Source: Granulicella sp. (GTDB lineage Bacteria; Acidobacteriota; Terriglobia; Terriglobales; Acidobacteriaceae). From it: a DNA stretch of 40,537 bases. Below, one piece after another: positions 8,401-16,635 of the stretch (position 1 is its first letter; each line of letters opens with the position of its first letter). Below the pieces are notes generated by a model that was not told the DNA's origin, did not search any database, and saw only the letters and a program-made list of their open reading frames with translations. A program made the position numbers and the translations under genes. The DNA lies in assembly GCA_025408425.1 (NCBI GenBank), contig JANXYX010000034.1, positions 1 to 40,537 of the forward strand. Direction: 5' to 3'.

Positions 8401-10011
8401 CCTATCGTCTTTCTTAGTCAGCCTTCGCCCAAAGCCCTCCAGGCCGCCGGTATCGTCGCTTCCTGGTTTGGCATCATGACGGACTTCCGTCCTGTCCGCT
8501 TTCCTGTCTCTCTGGGCTCCATCCCCAGCGGAAACGCAATCGTCATAGGCGAGAACGCCGCAGAACTGCCAGCTTCTCTCAAAATCAGCGCCAGCTCCGG
8601 ACCCACTGTAGCTATGCGAACCAACCCAATCGATCCGTACTCGAAGGTGTTGGTGCTCACCGGCGACAACCCTGATGACCTCGTCACTGCTGCCATGGCG
8701 CTCACCCTGCAGCGAGACCTTTTCCAGAGCGATCAAGTCCGTATCCCGAACCTGAAGATGCCAGCTCCCCGTCAACCCGACGACGCTCCCCGCTGGCTCA
8801 GCACAGAAAACATCACTCACATCGGCGACATTGCACAGACCGGCGATCTTCAGGGTGACGGGTCCGTCCCTGTAGGCGTCTACATGCGCATGCCGCCCGA
8901 CCTCTACTACGGAGCGCAACAGAACCTCGGTTTTCATATGGGCTACCGTTACAACGGCATCCCACTAGCTAACGAGAGCACGTTGCAGGTCTACATGAAC
9001 AACGGCTACGTCAGTTCGACGCCCATGCCTCACACCGACAAGGCCTCCTCCGTGCTGGAGACCATCGTCCCTGTCCCCGTCGTCAACATGCGGCCTTTTT
9101 CAAACTCGATGATGATGAAGTTCATCTTCCTGCTGCACAAAAAAGGGAAGTGCGAAGACACCGCACCCTATAACCTGCAGGGCTCCATCTTGAAGGACTC
9201 CTATCTCGATATTCGTGACATCCCGCACTGGGCTGTCCTTCCGAACCTTGAGATCTTCGCCAACGCCGGCTATCCCTTCACTCGAAAAGCCGATCTAGCC
9301 GACACTTCGGTCGTCATGCCCGATACCTCGGGCTCTGACGAAATTGAGATGTACCTCACCCTCATGGGTCACTTCGGCGCTCAGACTGGCTACCCCGTCC
9401 TAAACGTAGGCGTTACCAACTCTGATGGAATGAAGACCGATGGCAGCAAAGACTACCTCGTCCTCGGCACAGTGGAAGACCAGCCTGCCATAGGCCGCCT
9501 CAATCCTTCTCTCCCCGTCATGGTAGACGGCAGTGGCCTGCACATTCAGGATACGCAGGGTTTCTTCTCTCAGATCCAGCATGCCTGGTGGAAGGTCCGT
9601 AGCTCCGACCACATTCAGTCCGGACAACTGGAGACCGCCGGTGGACTCCCCGACGCTCTGATTGAAGGCATCGAGTGGCCCAGCGGTTCCAACCGCTCCG
9701 TCGTCATCGTTGCCCTCCGCGACCACAACGTCGTTCCCAACTTCCTTTCAGTCTTTCTCAAGACCTCGCAGTCCTCAGATATCTCTCAGTCCGTTAGCGT
9801 TCTTCATGGGACACGATTCGTCTCCTATCGCATAGGCAACGACGTCTACCACGTCGGTTCGCTATCGCTCTGGACTCGCGTCAACATACTTTTTTCAGAG
9901 TTCCCGTGGCTGATCGTCGTCTCGACGTTGATCTTCTGCTTCTTCATGGCCGTACTGATCCGAGCCATGCTGCGGCGCCATGCTCGTGCCCGGTTGCGGG
10001 GCGATGACTAG
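5473..10011 (+). CDS. bcsAB: Fused cellulose synthase: catalytic BcsA with PilZ domain plus periplasmic BcsB
   Basis: One 1512-residue polypeptide joins both core subunits of bacterial cellulose synthase in the inner membrane; it polymerises UDP-glucose to beta-1,4-glucan and translocates the chain. The BcsA part (about 1-715) has N-terminal membrane helices and then a GT2 domain with DDG (190-192), DCD (238-240), the TED catalytic base (333-335) and QRIRW (371-375). Further helices lead to a PilZ domain whose c-di-GMP motifs are RQTVR (583-587) and DMSSGG (610-615). A hydrophobic segment around 730-753 ending LSAQ looks like the former BcsB signal peptide, now an internal transmembrane or cleavable segment. 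The BcsB part (about 780-1475) is periplasmic, followed by a C-terminal anchoring helix (about 1478-1500). AcsAB of Komagataeibacter is a known comparable fusion. It overlaps bcsQ by four bases and bcsZ by eight. Allosteric activation by c-di-GMP is expected. Confidence 0.96.
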   Translation: MTGSPIWKEFESGDHFLLKFLRFAVLVGGVLVLIFTGILDLTWPQQAVLGLLTVLLAIWMDRSSSSYVVTLTLMLASAYSTFRYGFWRISYTIKFFLDPGNTWSYLDAFFIWVLVGAECYAFAILFLGFMQTLWPLRRTPVPLPDNTDNWPAVDLLIPTYNEPMSVVKYTALAAMNIDWPADKLNVYILDDGKREEFRKFAEEAGIGYMTRDDNKHAKAGNINRALQRLDAPFVAIFDCDHVPTRSFLQVTLGWFLRDSKLGMLQTPHHFYSPDPFERNLSQFRVIPNEGELFYGIVQDGNDFWNATFFCGSCAVLRRTALDEIGGIAVETVTEDAHTSLRMQMNGWNTAYINIPQAAGLATERLSGHVKQRIRWARGMIQILRTDNPLFARGLKFPQRICYFNAMTHFLYAFPRLIFLTAPLIYLVLGHTNVPGYWAAILAYAFPHLVLSSMTNSRVQGQHRHSFWNEIYETILAPYILLPTMLAIVNPKLGSFDVTAKGGVVNRKFFDNRIAQPFLLMIGMNIVGFLMGIVRFWYIPIWPFNTWYDGTHPGTIIMNMIWVCISMIILGVCVAVAWENQQRRQTVRVTMAVQADIQLANGTRVQGVTADMSSGGAMINVEHGFTAAPGETVKLTLPVLDGNATLPATVIGVRDNVLRVQFDPLTLQEEEALTMVLYSRADTWLGWGETREPDRPMRSFILIFRLSMQGLSQTFRGLMKTKKTPPKGKLATSIVPLLLLTVLFGAGTLSAQLIPTTSSTAADATGSVAAATPPVQVTDGGVPVRAVAPGSFDNIFSLADVGVPDTIVLRGVDAYHSVYFSVPQTQVVKTATMKLRYHFSPGLIPALSHLKISLNGTLFATLAVNTQPTAASQREVSPSQKAQDQETLVVTRNENNALLEATLTLPAEMLVHDNELTFEFVGHYTMQCEDPSHSTLWSHVDTTSTIELAGALLPLQNDLKLLPLPFYDSAVNLHPVIPIVFLSQPSPKALQAAGIVASWFGIMTDFRPVRFPVSLGSIPSGNAIVIGENAAELPASLKISASSGPTVAMRTNPIDPYSKVLVLTGDNPDDLVTAAMALTLQRDLFQSDQVRIPNLKMPAPRQPDDAPRWLSTENITHIGDIAQTGDLQGDGSVPVGVYMRMPPDLYYGAQQNLGFHMGYRYNGIPLANESTLQVYMNNGYVSSTPMPHTDKASSVLETIVPVPVVNMRPFSNSMMMKFIFLLHKKGKCEDTAPYNLQGSILKDSYLDIRDIPHWAVLPNLEIFANAGYPFTRKADLADTSVVMPDTSGSDEIEMYLTLMGHFGAQTGYPVLNVGVTNSDGMKTDGSKDYLVLGTVEDQPAIGRLNPSLPVMVDGSGLHIQDTQGFFSQIQHAWWKVRSSDHIQSGQLETAGGLPDALIEGIEWPSGSNRSVVIVALRDHNVVPNFLSVFLKTSQSSDISQSVSVLHGTRFVSYRIGNDVYHVGSLSLWTRVNILFSEFPWLIVVSTLIFCFFMAVLIRAMLRRHARARLRGDD

Positions 10012-11221
10012 CAGAACTCTGGATCACTTGCCCATGCCGGTTGTCCTCAAACGATTCCGCCACTCACACAAGGCGTTTCGAAGTGTCAGCACACTCGCCC
10101 TCACCCTGGCGGTCTGTCTCCAGGGTGGGTGCAGAACGGATCCCTCCTGGCCTCTTTGGGAGAGCTACACCCGCAGCGCCCTCGACCCCCAGGGGCGCAT
10201 CGTCGACCATACCGCTGGTGATCACACCACCAGCGAAGGTCAGGCCTACGGGATGTTCTTTGCCCTCGTTGCCAACGACCGCAATCGCTTTGACAAAATC
10301 CTTCATTGGACCGAAGACAACCTTGCCGGCGGTGACCTGACTCTTCGCCTGCCTGCATGGCGCTGGGGCAAAAGCCCAGACGGCTCTTGGAAGACCCTCG
10401 ACCAGAACCCTGCCTCCGACGCTGACCTGTGGATCGCCTACACCCTTCTGGAGGCTGGCCGTCTCTGGCATGATCCCCGCTACCAGAAGATCGGGGCTGC
10501 CATGGCGAGCCACATCGCCCAGCAGGAGATCATATTCATCCCAAGTCTGGGGGCCACCCTGCTCTCCGGACCACAGGGTTTTCATCCCGACCCCGGCACA
10601 TGGCTGCTCAATCCCAGTTACATGCCGCCCATGCTCCTCGCTTACTTTGCCTCCACTATGCCCCAAGGTCCCTGGGGAGCGGTGCTGGCATCCCTCCACC
10701 CCATCCTCTCGCAGGGTTCCGGTGGGGGCTTCGCAATGGATTGGGTAACTGCCGGCGGCAGCCTCAGCCCGTCCCCCTCTCCGGCGCAGCTCGCAACCGG
10801 TAACGTCGCGGCACACCCCATTGGCAGCTACGACGCCATCCGCGTTTACCTTTGGCTCGGTATAGCCGATCAGGACACTCCCAGTGTCCGCGATCTGCTC
10901 ACGGATCTCCCCGGCATGGCCGACTATCTGAAGCACCACCCCACCCCTCCCCAGCGCGTCGATGAGAACGGTGCCGTCCTTGACGCCAACTCTCCTGTCG
11001 GATTTTCGGCCGCTGTTGGCCCCTATCTCCACGCTGTCGGCATGAAAGTCGAGGAAAAATCTCAGGCCGATCGCCTCACAGCTCTTAAAGACCCCACTAC
11101 CGGACTTTACGGCCACGAGGCAGCTTATTATGACCAGAATCTTGCACTTTTTGCCAATGGATGGGCCGAACAACGCTTCCGCTTTGACCGCGACGGCCAA
11201 CTCAAGGTCAAGTGGAGGTGA
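10004..11221 (+). CDS. bcsZ: Periplasmic endo-1,4-beta-glucanase BcsZ (GH8)
   Basis: Glycoside hydrolase family 8 cellulase that trims cellulose in the periplasm during export. From the chosen ATG at 10004, which overlaps the bcsAB stop (ATGACTAG), the protein has 405 residues. Further in-frame ATGs occur at 9980 and 10034; 10034 would give the tidiest signal peptide. An N-terminal hydrophobic segment STLALTLAVCLQGGC could be a signal peptide with a poor lipobox (Gln at -3), so lipidation is doubtful. The general acid is in TSEGQAYGM (Glu78 from this start), and SYDAIRVYLW holds the conserved second acidic residue (Asp277). The length is close to the 368 residues of E. coli BcsZ. Placement between the bcsB region and bcsC matches the E. 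coli operon. Confidence 0.93.
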   Translation: MTSRTLDHLPMPVVLKRFRHSHKAFRSVSTLALTLAVCLQGGCRTDPSWPLWESYTRSALDPQGRIVDHTAGDHTTSEGQAYGMFFALVANDRNRFDKILHWTEDNLAGGDLTLRLPAWRWGKSPDGSWKTLDQNPASDADLWIAYTLLEAGRLWHDPRYQKIGAAMASHIAQQEIIFIPSLGATLLSGPQGFHPDPGTWLLNPSYMPPMLLAYFASTMPQGPWGAVLASLHPILSQGSGGGFAMDWVTAGGSLSPSPSPAQLATGNVAAHPIGSYDAIRVYLWLGIADQDTPSVRDLLTDLPGMADYLKHHPTPPQRVDENGAVLDANSPVGFSAAVGPYLHAVGMKVEEKSQADRLTALKDPTTGLYGHEAAYYDQNLALFANGWAEQRFRFDRDGQLKVKWR

Positions 11222-11379
11222 CAAAACTCAGTGCATCTCCAAGAATCGATAGGAACAATACAAGTGATACCGCGAAAAAAACGGTACAAAAACACAAAAA
11301 AGCGATAAGCTTCGGAAGGGGAGTGGGGTGTCGATTATGATTCTCTACAACCTGTAGCTGTTGGCGAACTAAAGAACTT

Positions 11380-14300
11380 ATGAGCTTTATGAAGACCGTT
11401 ACGCCAATCCGACCGCTCGCCAGCGCTTTGCTCCTCGCTGCGCTTGCGTTTGCACCGCTTTCGTTGCAACTCCGCGCCCAGACTTCTCAGTCCGCGACCC
11501 AGTCCCTATTAGATAAGGCTCATGCGCTTGAAGTGCGCGGCCGTCTGGACATGGCCTCGCAGACCTGGCAACAAGTTCTCCTTGCAGACCCCCAGAACGC
11601 TGAAGCGCTGGGCGGGTTGGCCCGTGCCGCTAAATTCAGCGGAAATACCGCATTAGCCGCCACCTATCTGGATCGCCTCCGTGCCATCAACCCAAATGAT
11701 CCCAATATCGCCCGGGTTGAGAACATGGGAACGCAGCAAAATCAGTCGGCAGCTCTCAAGCAGGCCGGAAAGCTCGCCGAAGCCGGTCAGTACGCTCAGG
11801 CGATGAGCCTCTATCGCCAGGTCTTCGGCACCAATCCGCCGGCAGGGGACTGGGCGCTCGCCTACTACGAGACGGAGTCCGCGACCGACGATGGTAGAGC
11901 CCACGCGATCGCCGGTCTCCGAGCCCTGATGGAAAAGTATCCCAGCGATTCCCGATACCAGGTGGCTCTGGGGCGCATCCTTACCTACAATCCAAAGACT
12001 CGCGATGAGGGTCGGCGCCTCCTTGAGAAGCACCCCAACGACCCCCAGGCTGCCGCTGCTCTTCGTCAATCCCTCGTATGGGACTCCTCCAATCCAGCCA
12101 GTGCTGCCGATATTCGGGCCTATCTCGCCAAGCATAATGACGCCCAGCTTGCGACCGCCCTCCGCAATCAGCCCAAGCCGCCCCTATCTCGCGGCGTAGT
12201 GGCTGCCCCGCAGACCCCCGAGGAGATTGCTGCCAACGCCGCAGCCAGAGCCCGCGGCCTTCAGGAGCAGGAAGCCTATAACGCCCTCAATGCCAAGCGC
12301 ATCGATGACGCCGAGCTTCGCTTCAAGGCCATCCTCGCCAGCGATCCGCAGAACGCCCGTGCTCTTGCGGGTATGGGCTACGTGCGAATGCAGCAGTCAA
12401 ACTTTGGCGGCGCCATCAGCTTCCTCGAGCAGGCCAAGCAGAACGGTGCCAACGAGGCCAGCGTAGAAACCGCACTCGAAACCTCACGCTTCTACTACAC
12501 GATGAGCGAAGGCTCGACCGCACTAAACGAGAACGATCTGCCCACTGCCGAGCAGCAATATCAGGCTGCCCTCACCATGCGTCCCAGCAGTTCAGAGGCG
12601 CTCGAAGGTCTCGGCGGTACGTTGCTCAAGGCGCAGCAGTCTGACGCAGCAATTCAGGTCTTTGAACGCTACGTCAAGGTAAAACCGGCCGCACCAGCCG
12701 CATGGCGCGGTCTCTTCATGGCTTACTACGGGGCAGGGAATGCACCGCAGGCCCTCATGACTGAGCGCCGGATTCCTCCGGCTGTCCGCTCGCAGCTCAT
12801 GAGGGACCCAGAATTCCTCCGCTCGCTCGCCTCGGCGTACTCAGCTGTTGGTCGCGACGCCGACGCCCAGCGAGTGCTGCACAGCGCCCTCGATCTGCCC
12901 TTTCCTGCAGGCGCCCGTGGCCTCAAAGTTGAAACACAGCTTCAGTACGCCAGCCTCCTCCAGCAGGCTAACCGCCTCGATCAGGCCGGTGCACTGTTCC
13001 GCCAGGTGCTGGCTTCCGATGTCTCAAACACCCCGGCATGGCAAGGTCTGATTCGCGTCCAGCACGCGATGAAGGATGACCCGCAGGCGCTCCAGACTCT
13101 TCAGAGCATGCCGCCGTCCAGCTACGAGATCGCCATGCGCGACCCCGGCTTCCAGGCTACTGTCGCCTCGATCTACCAGAGCCAGAACAAGCTCGACGCC
13201 GCTCAGGAGATTCTGGAAAAGGCGGTCAACCAGCAGTTGAGCGCAAACCAGAAACCCTCGGTTGGGGTGATGCTTCAACTCGCCGGTATCTATCTTTCAC
13301 GCAACTATCCAGACAAGGCCTTTCCGATTTACCGGCAGATACTGACAGACAATGCTGATCGTCCTGACGCCTGGAAGGGACTTCTCTCGGTCCTTCACAG
13401 CTCTGGTCGCGATCAGGAGGCACTAGCCCAGGTCCAGCAGATCCCACCCACGGTGCGTCGCCAACTGGAAGATGACGTCGAGTACCTCCAGACCATCGGG
13501 GCCGTTTACAACGCTCTGGGCCAGCCCCAGCAAGCCATGGTCTTCATGAACCGGGTCCAGCAGCACTACGCCGTGCAGCACGCCTCGGCGCCCGCTGACG
13601 TCGATGTCCAGGACGCATGGCTACTCTTCAATGGTGGCAATGATGCTGGTCTCTATCGCCAGTTAATGCTCCTCGGTGGACGTCAGGATCTCACCGACGA
13701 GCAGCGTCGCACCGTTCAAACCATCTGGACCAACTGGGCCGTCCGTCGTGCCAATCAGACTGCCGCCGGCGGCAATCTCAAACGATCGCTCGCAATTCTC
13801 AATGCAGCTGCAAAGTCGTTTCCCGATAACCCCGGTGTCCTTCGGGCTTTGGCTTCGGGATATGCCCGTGCCGGTCTTCCCAAGCAGGCTGTTCTCATCT
13901 TCAAGGCGCAGGACATGACTGCCGCCTCGGCCTCGGACTACAAGTCGGCCGTGGGAGCAGCACTCGGTGCGGGTGATATCAAGATCGCGGAAACCTGGTT
14001 GCGGTATGGACTGGACTCCTACCCGAAAGACGCCGAAATGCTAAGTCTCGGTGCTAAGTTCGAGCAAGCGCGCGGAGACAGTGGTCGTGCAGCGGAGTAT
14101 TACCGCGCCTCACTCGCAGCGCTTCCCCCCAGTGATCCAGGTGCGGAACTCGCCAACGAACTTAGCCAGCCGCTCCCGGTTACGCGCCTTCCGACTCCGG
14201 CGCAGCCGCAGGATCTTGCCACGCTTCTTAGGGAGTCGAGCAGCGATCCTACCGACATAGTTCCGCAAAATCAGCCGCCCGCACGACCCTACCTGCCAAA

Positions 14301-16452
14301 CTTTGGCAACTATTCGGGACAGGCCCCCGTCCAGGTCCCCAATAGCGGACCATACAACGGCAGCAGCAGTGTAGTGCCGTCCTACATGGCTAATCCCGCG
14401 TCCCGTGCGCATCAGGGTGGTAACAGATTAGGCGACTATAGTCCGCAGGTCTCAACCAGCCAGCCAGACCCACTCGGTGGCCTTGGGTTACCGCCAGATC
14501 AAGCACCCTTCAGCACCAATAGCAACTCGTCCTACTCGCCCTCCGTAGCTAAGGGCGATTCGACGTATCAGGACTTCCAGCGCCAGCAGACTCAGCAATC
14601 GACCCAGCAGGCCCGCCTCCAGCAACACATCTCCGCCACTCCCCAACAGGAGACCTATGGCCCCTATGTCCCCTACGTCCCTCCCACGCAGAACGCCGGT
14701 TATACTCCTTCGCCAGTGCCGGTACAGTTGGGTGATAACAGTCCGCGAATCGGTCCGGCGCAGCGAGAAGTGACGGACGTCCTCCCGACGGCGCGCTATG
14801 TTCCTAACGCTCGCACTAATCGCAGCAAGGCTCACTCAGGCCCAATTCTCTCCGGACAAAGCAATCCTCCCGCTGACGATTACAGCACTGCCCCGACTCA
14901 AAATACCCAGTACAACGCACAGAATCAGAGCTACCCTACTATCCCCTCCACTCCCCAGACCTCTGGCGATAGTTATGGACAACAGTACCCGCAACCCGGC
15001 ACCGCCACCAACAGCGGGGTATCTTCCCGACGTCGTTCGCAATCCACGACGCGGGCTCAAGCTGCACCCCCGCCGCTGCCCTCGCTTAGCTATCCAGGAG
15101 TAGGCCAGCCGCTCAGTTCACCAGCTTATCCCGTGATTGGCCCCCCGGTTCCTGCTGGAACGCCGCCCACAGATGCAGACCTTGCTGCCAAGAACCTGCC
15201 TCCTCTTCGTGGCGGGTATGATCCTCACGGCGCCGCAGGCCAGGCGCTCTCGCAGCGTGCTCAGACAGAGTTAGAGCTTTCCACTCTCGAATCCTCTTAC
15301 AGTGGTTGGATCGGTGGAATCGGATACGGTCGCTACCGCAGCGGTACCCCGGGCTTCGACCGTCTCACCGACCTCGAGGCTCCCTTTGAAGCATCAGCCG
15401 TACTCGGTAAGACAGTGCGAGTCACTATCGTTCCCCGCCCGGTTTTTCTAAGCTCGGGCACCGTCGACACCACCGCATTCCAGAACGCAACCGGCACCAT
15501 CCCTGTACTTGGGACCTTATCCGGTGCAGCTCTCACGCAGCCCGCCCAGCAGTTCGCTAGCGGCATCGGTGGCGAGTTCCAGCTCACCACCAAAAACATA
15601 GGTCTGGCTGTCGGCTACACCCCTTTCGGCTTCCTGGTCACCAACGTGACAGGACGTATCCAGTGGCGTCCGTTGGGTGGCCATTTCACGTTCTTCGGCG
15701 AGCGTGACTCAGTCAAGGACACACAGCTCTCCTACGCCGGTCTCCGCGACCCTGGTACCGCCACCGCTATCTACGACGGCAACATCTGGGGCGGTGTGAT
15801 CTCGACGGGTGGCGGTGCCCGCATCGACATCGGATCAGAGCGCTCCGGTCTGTATGTCTCCGGCGATGGCTCGGATATCACCGGTTATCACGTCCTCGAG
15901 AACCGGAAGCTTGAAGGCTCCATGGGCGCCTACTTCAGAGTCAAGGCGTGGCCTGGCTACGGTAACCTTAACATCGGGACAAGCTTTTTTGGCATGCACT
16001 ACGACTACAACGAGCGCGGCCTCACCTATGGGCAGGGCGGTTACTTTAGCCCTAACGTCTATTTCCTTGCATCGGTTCCCATTACCTTCAACGGCTACTA
16101 TAAAACGGACTTCCACTACTCCATCAACGGTGGTGTCGGGCTCCAGACGTTTCAAGAGGACAAGGCCCCCTACTATCCCCTCGATAAGCCTCTCGAAGTC
16201 GGCTCCTCCAACGCCCAGTACGGACTCAATAGCAACACAGGTCTCAACTACGCGATTAGTACCGAAGGCTCCTACCGCATCGCAGACCATTGGTACGTTG
16301 GCGGCTTCGTCAACGCAAACAATACCAACAACTACAACACCGTCTCCGGCGGATTCTTCGTTCGCTACCTCTTCAAAGCGCAGTTCCCCACGGAGACCTC
16401 CCCCACGGGAATCTTTCCCTCTACTGGATTCCGTCCTCTCCGCGTTCCGTAG
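11380..16452 (+). CDS. bcsC: Cellulose export outer-membrane protein BcsC with TPR scaffold and extended linker
   Basis: The 1690-residue protein has an N-terminal signal peptide (about 1-34, ending LQLRAQ) and a long TPR superhelix (about 40-930, many A-L-x-GLG..-A-x2-Y/F repeats) that spans the periplasm. A C-terminal BcsC beta-barrel (about 1297-1690, beginning near YSGWIGGIGYGRY) forms the outer-membrane pore for the glucan. Between TPRs and barrel lies an approximately 360-residue stretch (about 930-1295) rich in Gln, Pro, Ser, Asn and Tyr that looks disordered; E. coli BcsC (1157 residues) has nothing of that length. A 158-base gap separates it from bcsZ, with an A-rich run and a TACCG/CGGTA dyad (11268-11286), so an extra promoter or attenuation point is possible. 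No strong ribosome-binding site precedes the ATG; a second ATG three codons on (11389) is an alternative. Confidence 0.93.
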   Translation: MSFMKTVTPIRPLASALLLAALAFAPLSLQLRAQTSQSATQSLLDKAHALEVRGRLDMASQTWQQVLLADPQNAEALGGLARAAKFSGNTALAATYLDRLRAINPNDPNIARVENMGTQQNQSAALKQAGKLAEAGQYAQAMSLYRQVFGTNPPAGDWALAYYETESATDDGRAHAIAGLRALMEKYPSDSRYQVALGRILTYNPKTRDEGRRLLEKHPNDPQAAAALRQSLVWDSSNPASAADIRAYLAKHNDAQLATALRNQPKPPLSRGVVAAPQTPEEIAANAAARARGLQEQEAYNALNAKRIDDAELRFKAILASDPQNARALAGMGYVRMQQSNFGGAISFLEQAKQNGANEASVETALETSRFYYTMSEGSTALNENDLPTAEQQYQAALTMRPSSSEALEGLGGTLLKAQQSDAAIQVFERYVKVKPAAPAAWRGLFMAYYGAGNAPQALMTERRIPPAVRSQLMRDPEFLRSLASAYSAVGRDADAQRVLHSALDLPFPAGARGLKVETQLQYASLLQQANRLDQAGALFRQVLASDVSNTPAWQGLIRVQHAMKDDPQALQTLQSMPPSSYEIAMRDPGFQATVASIYQSQNKLDAAQEILEKAVNQQLSANQKPSVGVMLQLAGIYLSRNYPDKAFPIYRQILTDNADRPDAWKGLLSVLHSSGRDQEALAQVQQIPPTVRRQLEDDVEYLQTIGAVYNALGQPQQAMVFMNRVQQHYAVQHASAPADVDVQDAWLLFNGGNDAGLYRQLMLLGGRQDLTDEQRRTVQTIWTNWAVRRANQTAAGGNLKRSLAILNAAAKSFPDNPGVLRALASGYARAGLPKQAVLIFKAQDMTAASASDYKSAVGAALGAGDIKIAETWLRYGLDSYPKDAEMLSLGAKFEQARGDSGRAAEYYRASLAALPPSDPGAELANELSQPLPVTRLPTPAQPQDLATLLRESSSDPTDIVPQNQPPARPYLPNFGNYSGQAPVQVPNSGPYNGSSSVVPSYMANPASRAHQGGNRLGDYSPQVSTSQPDPLGGLGLPPDQAPFSTNSNSSYSPSVAKGDSTYQDFQRQQTQQSTQQARLQQHISATPQQETYGPYVPYVPPTQNAGYTPSPVPVQLGDNSPRIGPAQREVTDVLPTARYVPNARTNRSKAHSGPILSGQSNPPADDYSTAPTQNTQYNAQNQSYPTIPSTPQTSGDSYGQQYPQPGTATNSGVSSRRRSQSTTRAQAAPPPLPSLSYPGVGQPLSSPAYPVIGPPVPAGTPPTDADLAAKNLPPLRGGYDPHGAAGQALSQRAQTELELSTLESSYSGWIGGIGYGRYRSGTPGFDRLTDLEAPFEASAVLGKTVRVTIVPRPVFLSSGTVDTTAFQNATGTIPVLGTLSGAALTQPAQQFASGIGGEFQLTTKNIGLAVGYTPFGFLVTNVTGRIQWRPLGGHFTFFGERDSVKDTQLSYAGLRDPGTATAIYDGNIWGGVISTGGGARIDIGSERSGLYVSGDGSDITGYHVLENRKLEGSMGAYFRVKAWPGYGNLNIGTSFFGMHYDYNERGLTYGQGGYFSPNVYFLASVPITFNGYYKTDFHYSINGGVGLQTFQEDKAPYYPLDKPLEVGSSNAQYGLNSNTGLNYAISTEGSYRIADHWYVGGFVNANNTNNYNTVSGGFFVRYLFKAQFPTETSPTGIFPSTGFRPLRVP

Positions 16453-16635
16453 TCCGCGCCTGGCTTCTTCGTAATTCCGTTCTTCTTCCTGCTTCCTTTC
16501 GATTCCTGACCGTAAATCAGGGCTTTCTCCGTCAACTTTATTTATCTTGCTCTTCTCCGGGCTGCGTCGTATAAATCCAGCACAGCAGAACTTATGCCGA
16601 AGCTAGTCTTCGGCAATGTGCCGCTGAAGGAGCCC

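Noticed and set aside
10064..11224. 386-codon frame antisense to bcsZ
   Set aside because: Overlaps a GH8 gene with intact catalytic motifs; the antisense product has no recognisable features.
11268..11300. A-rich run and TACCG/CGGTA dyad before bcsC considered as a terminator
   Set aside because: The stem is only five pairs with a nine-base loop and is followed by A, not T, on the coding strand; noted only as a feature of the gap.
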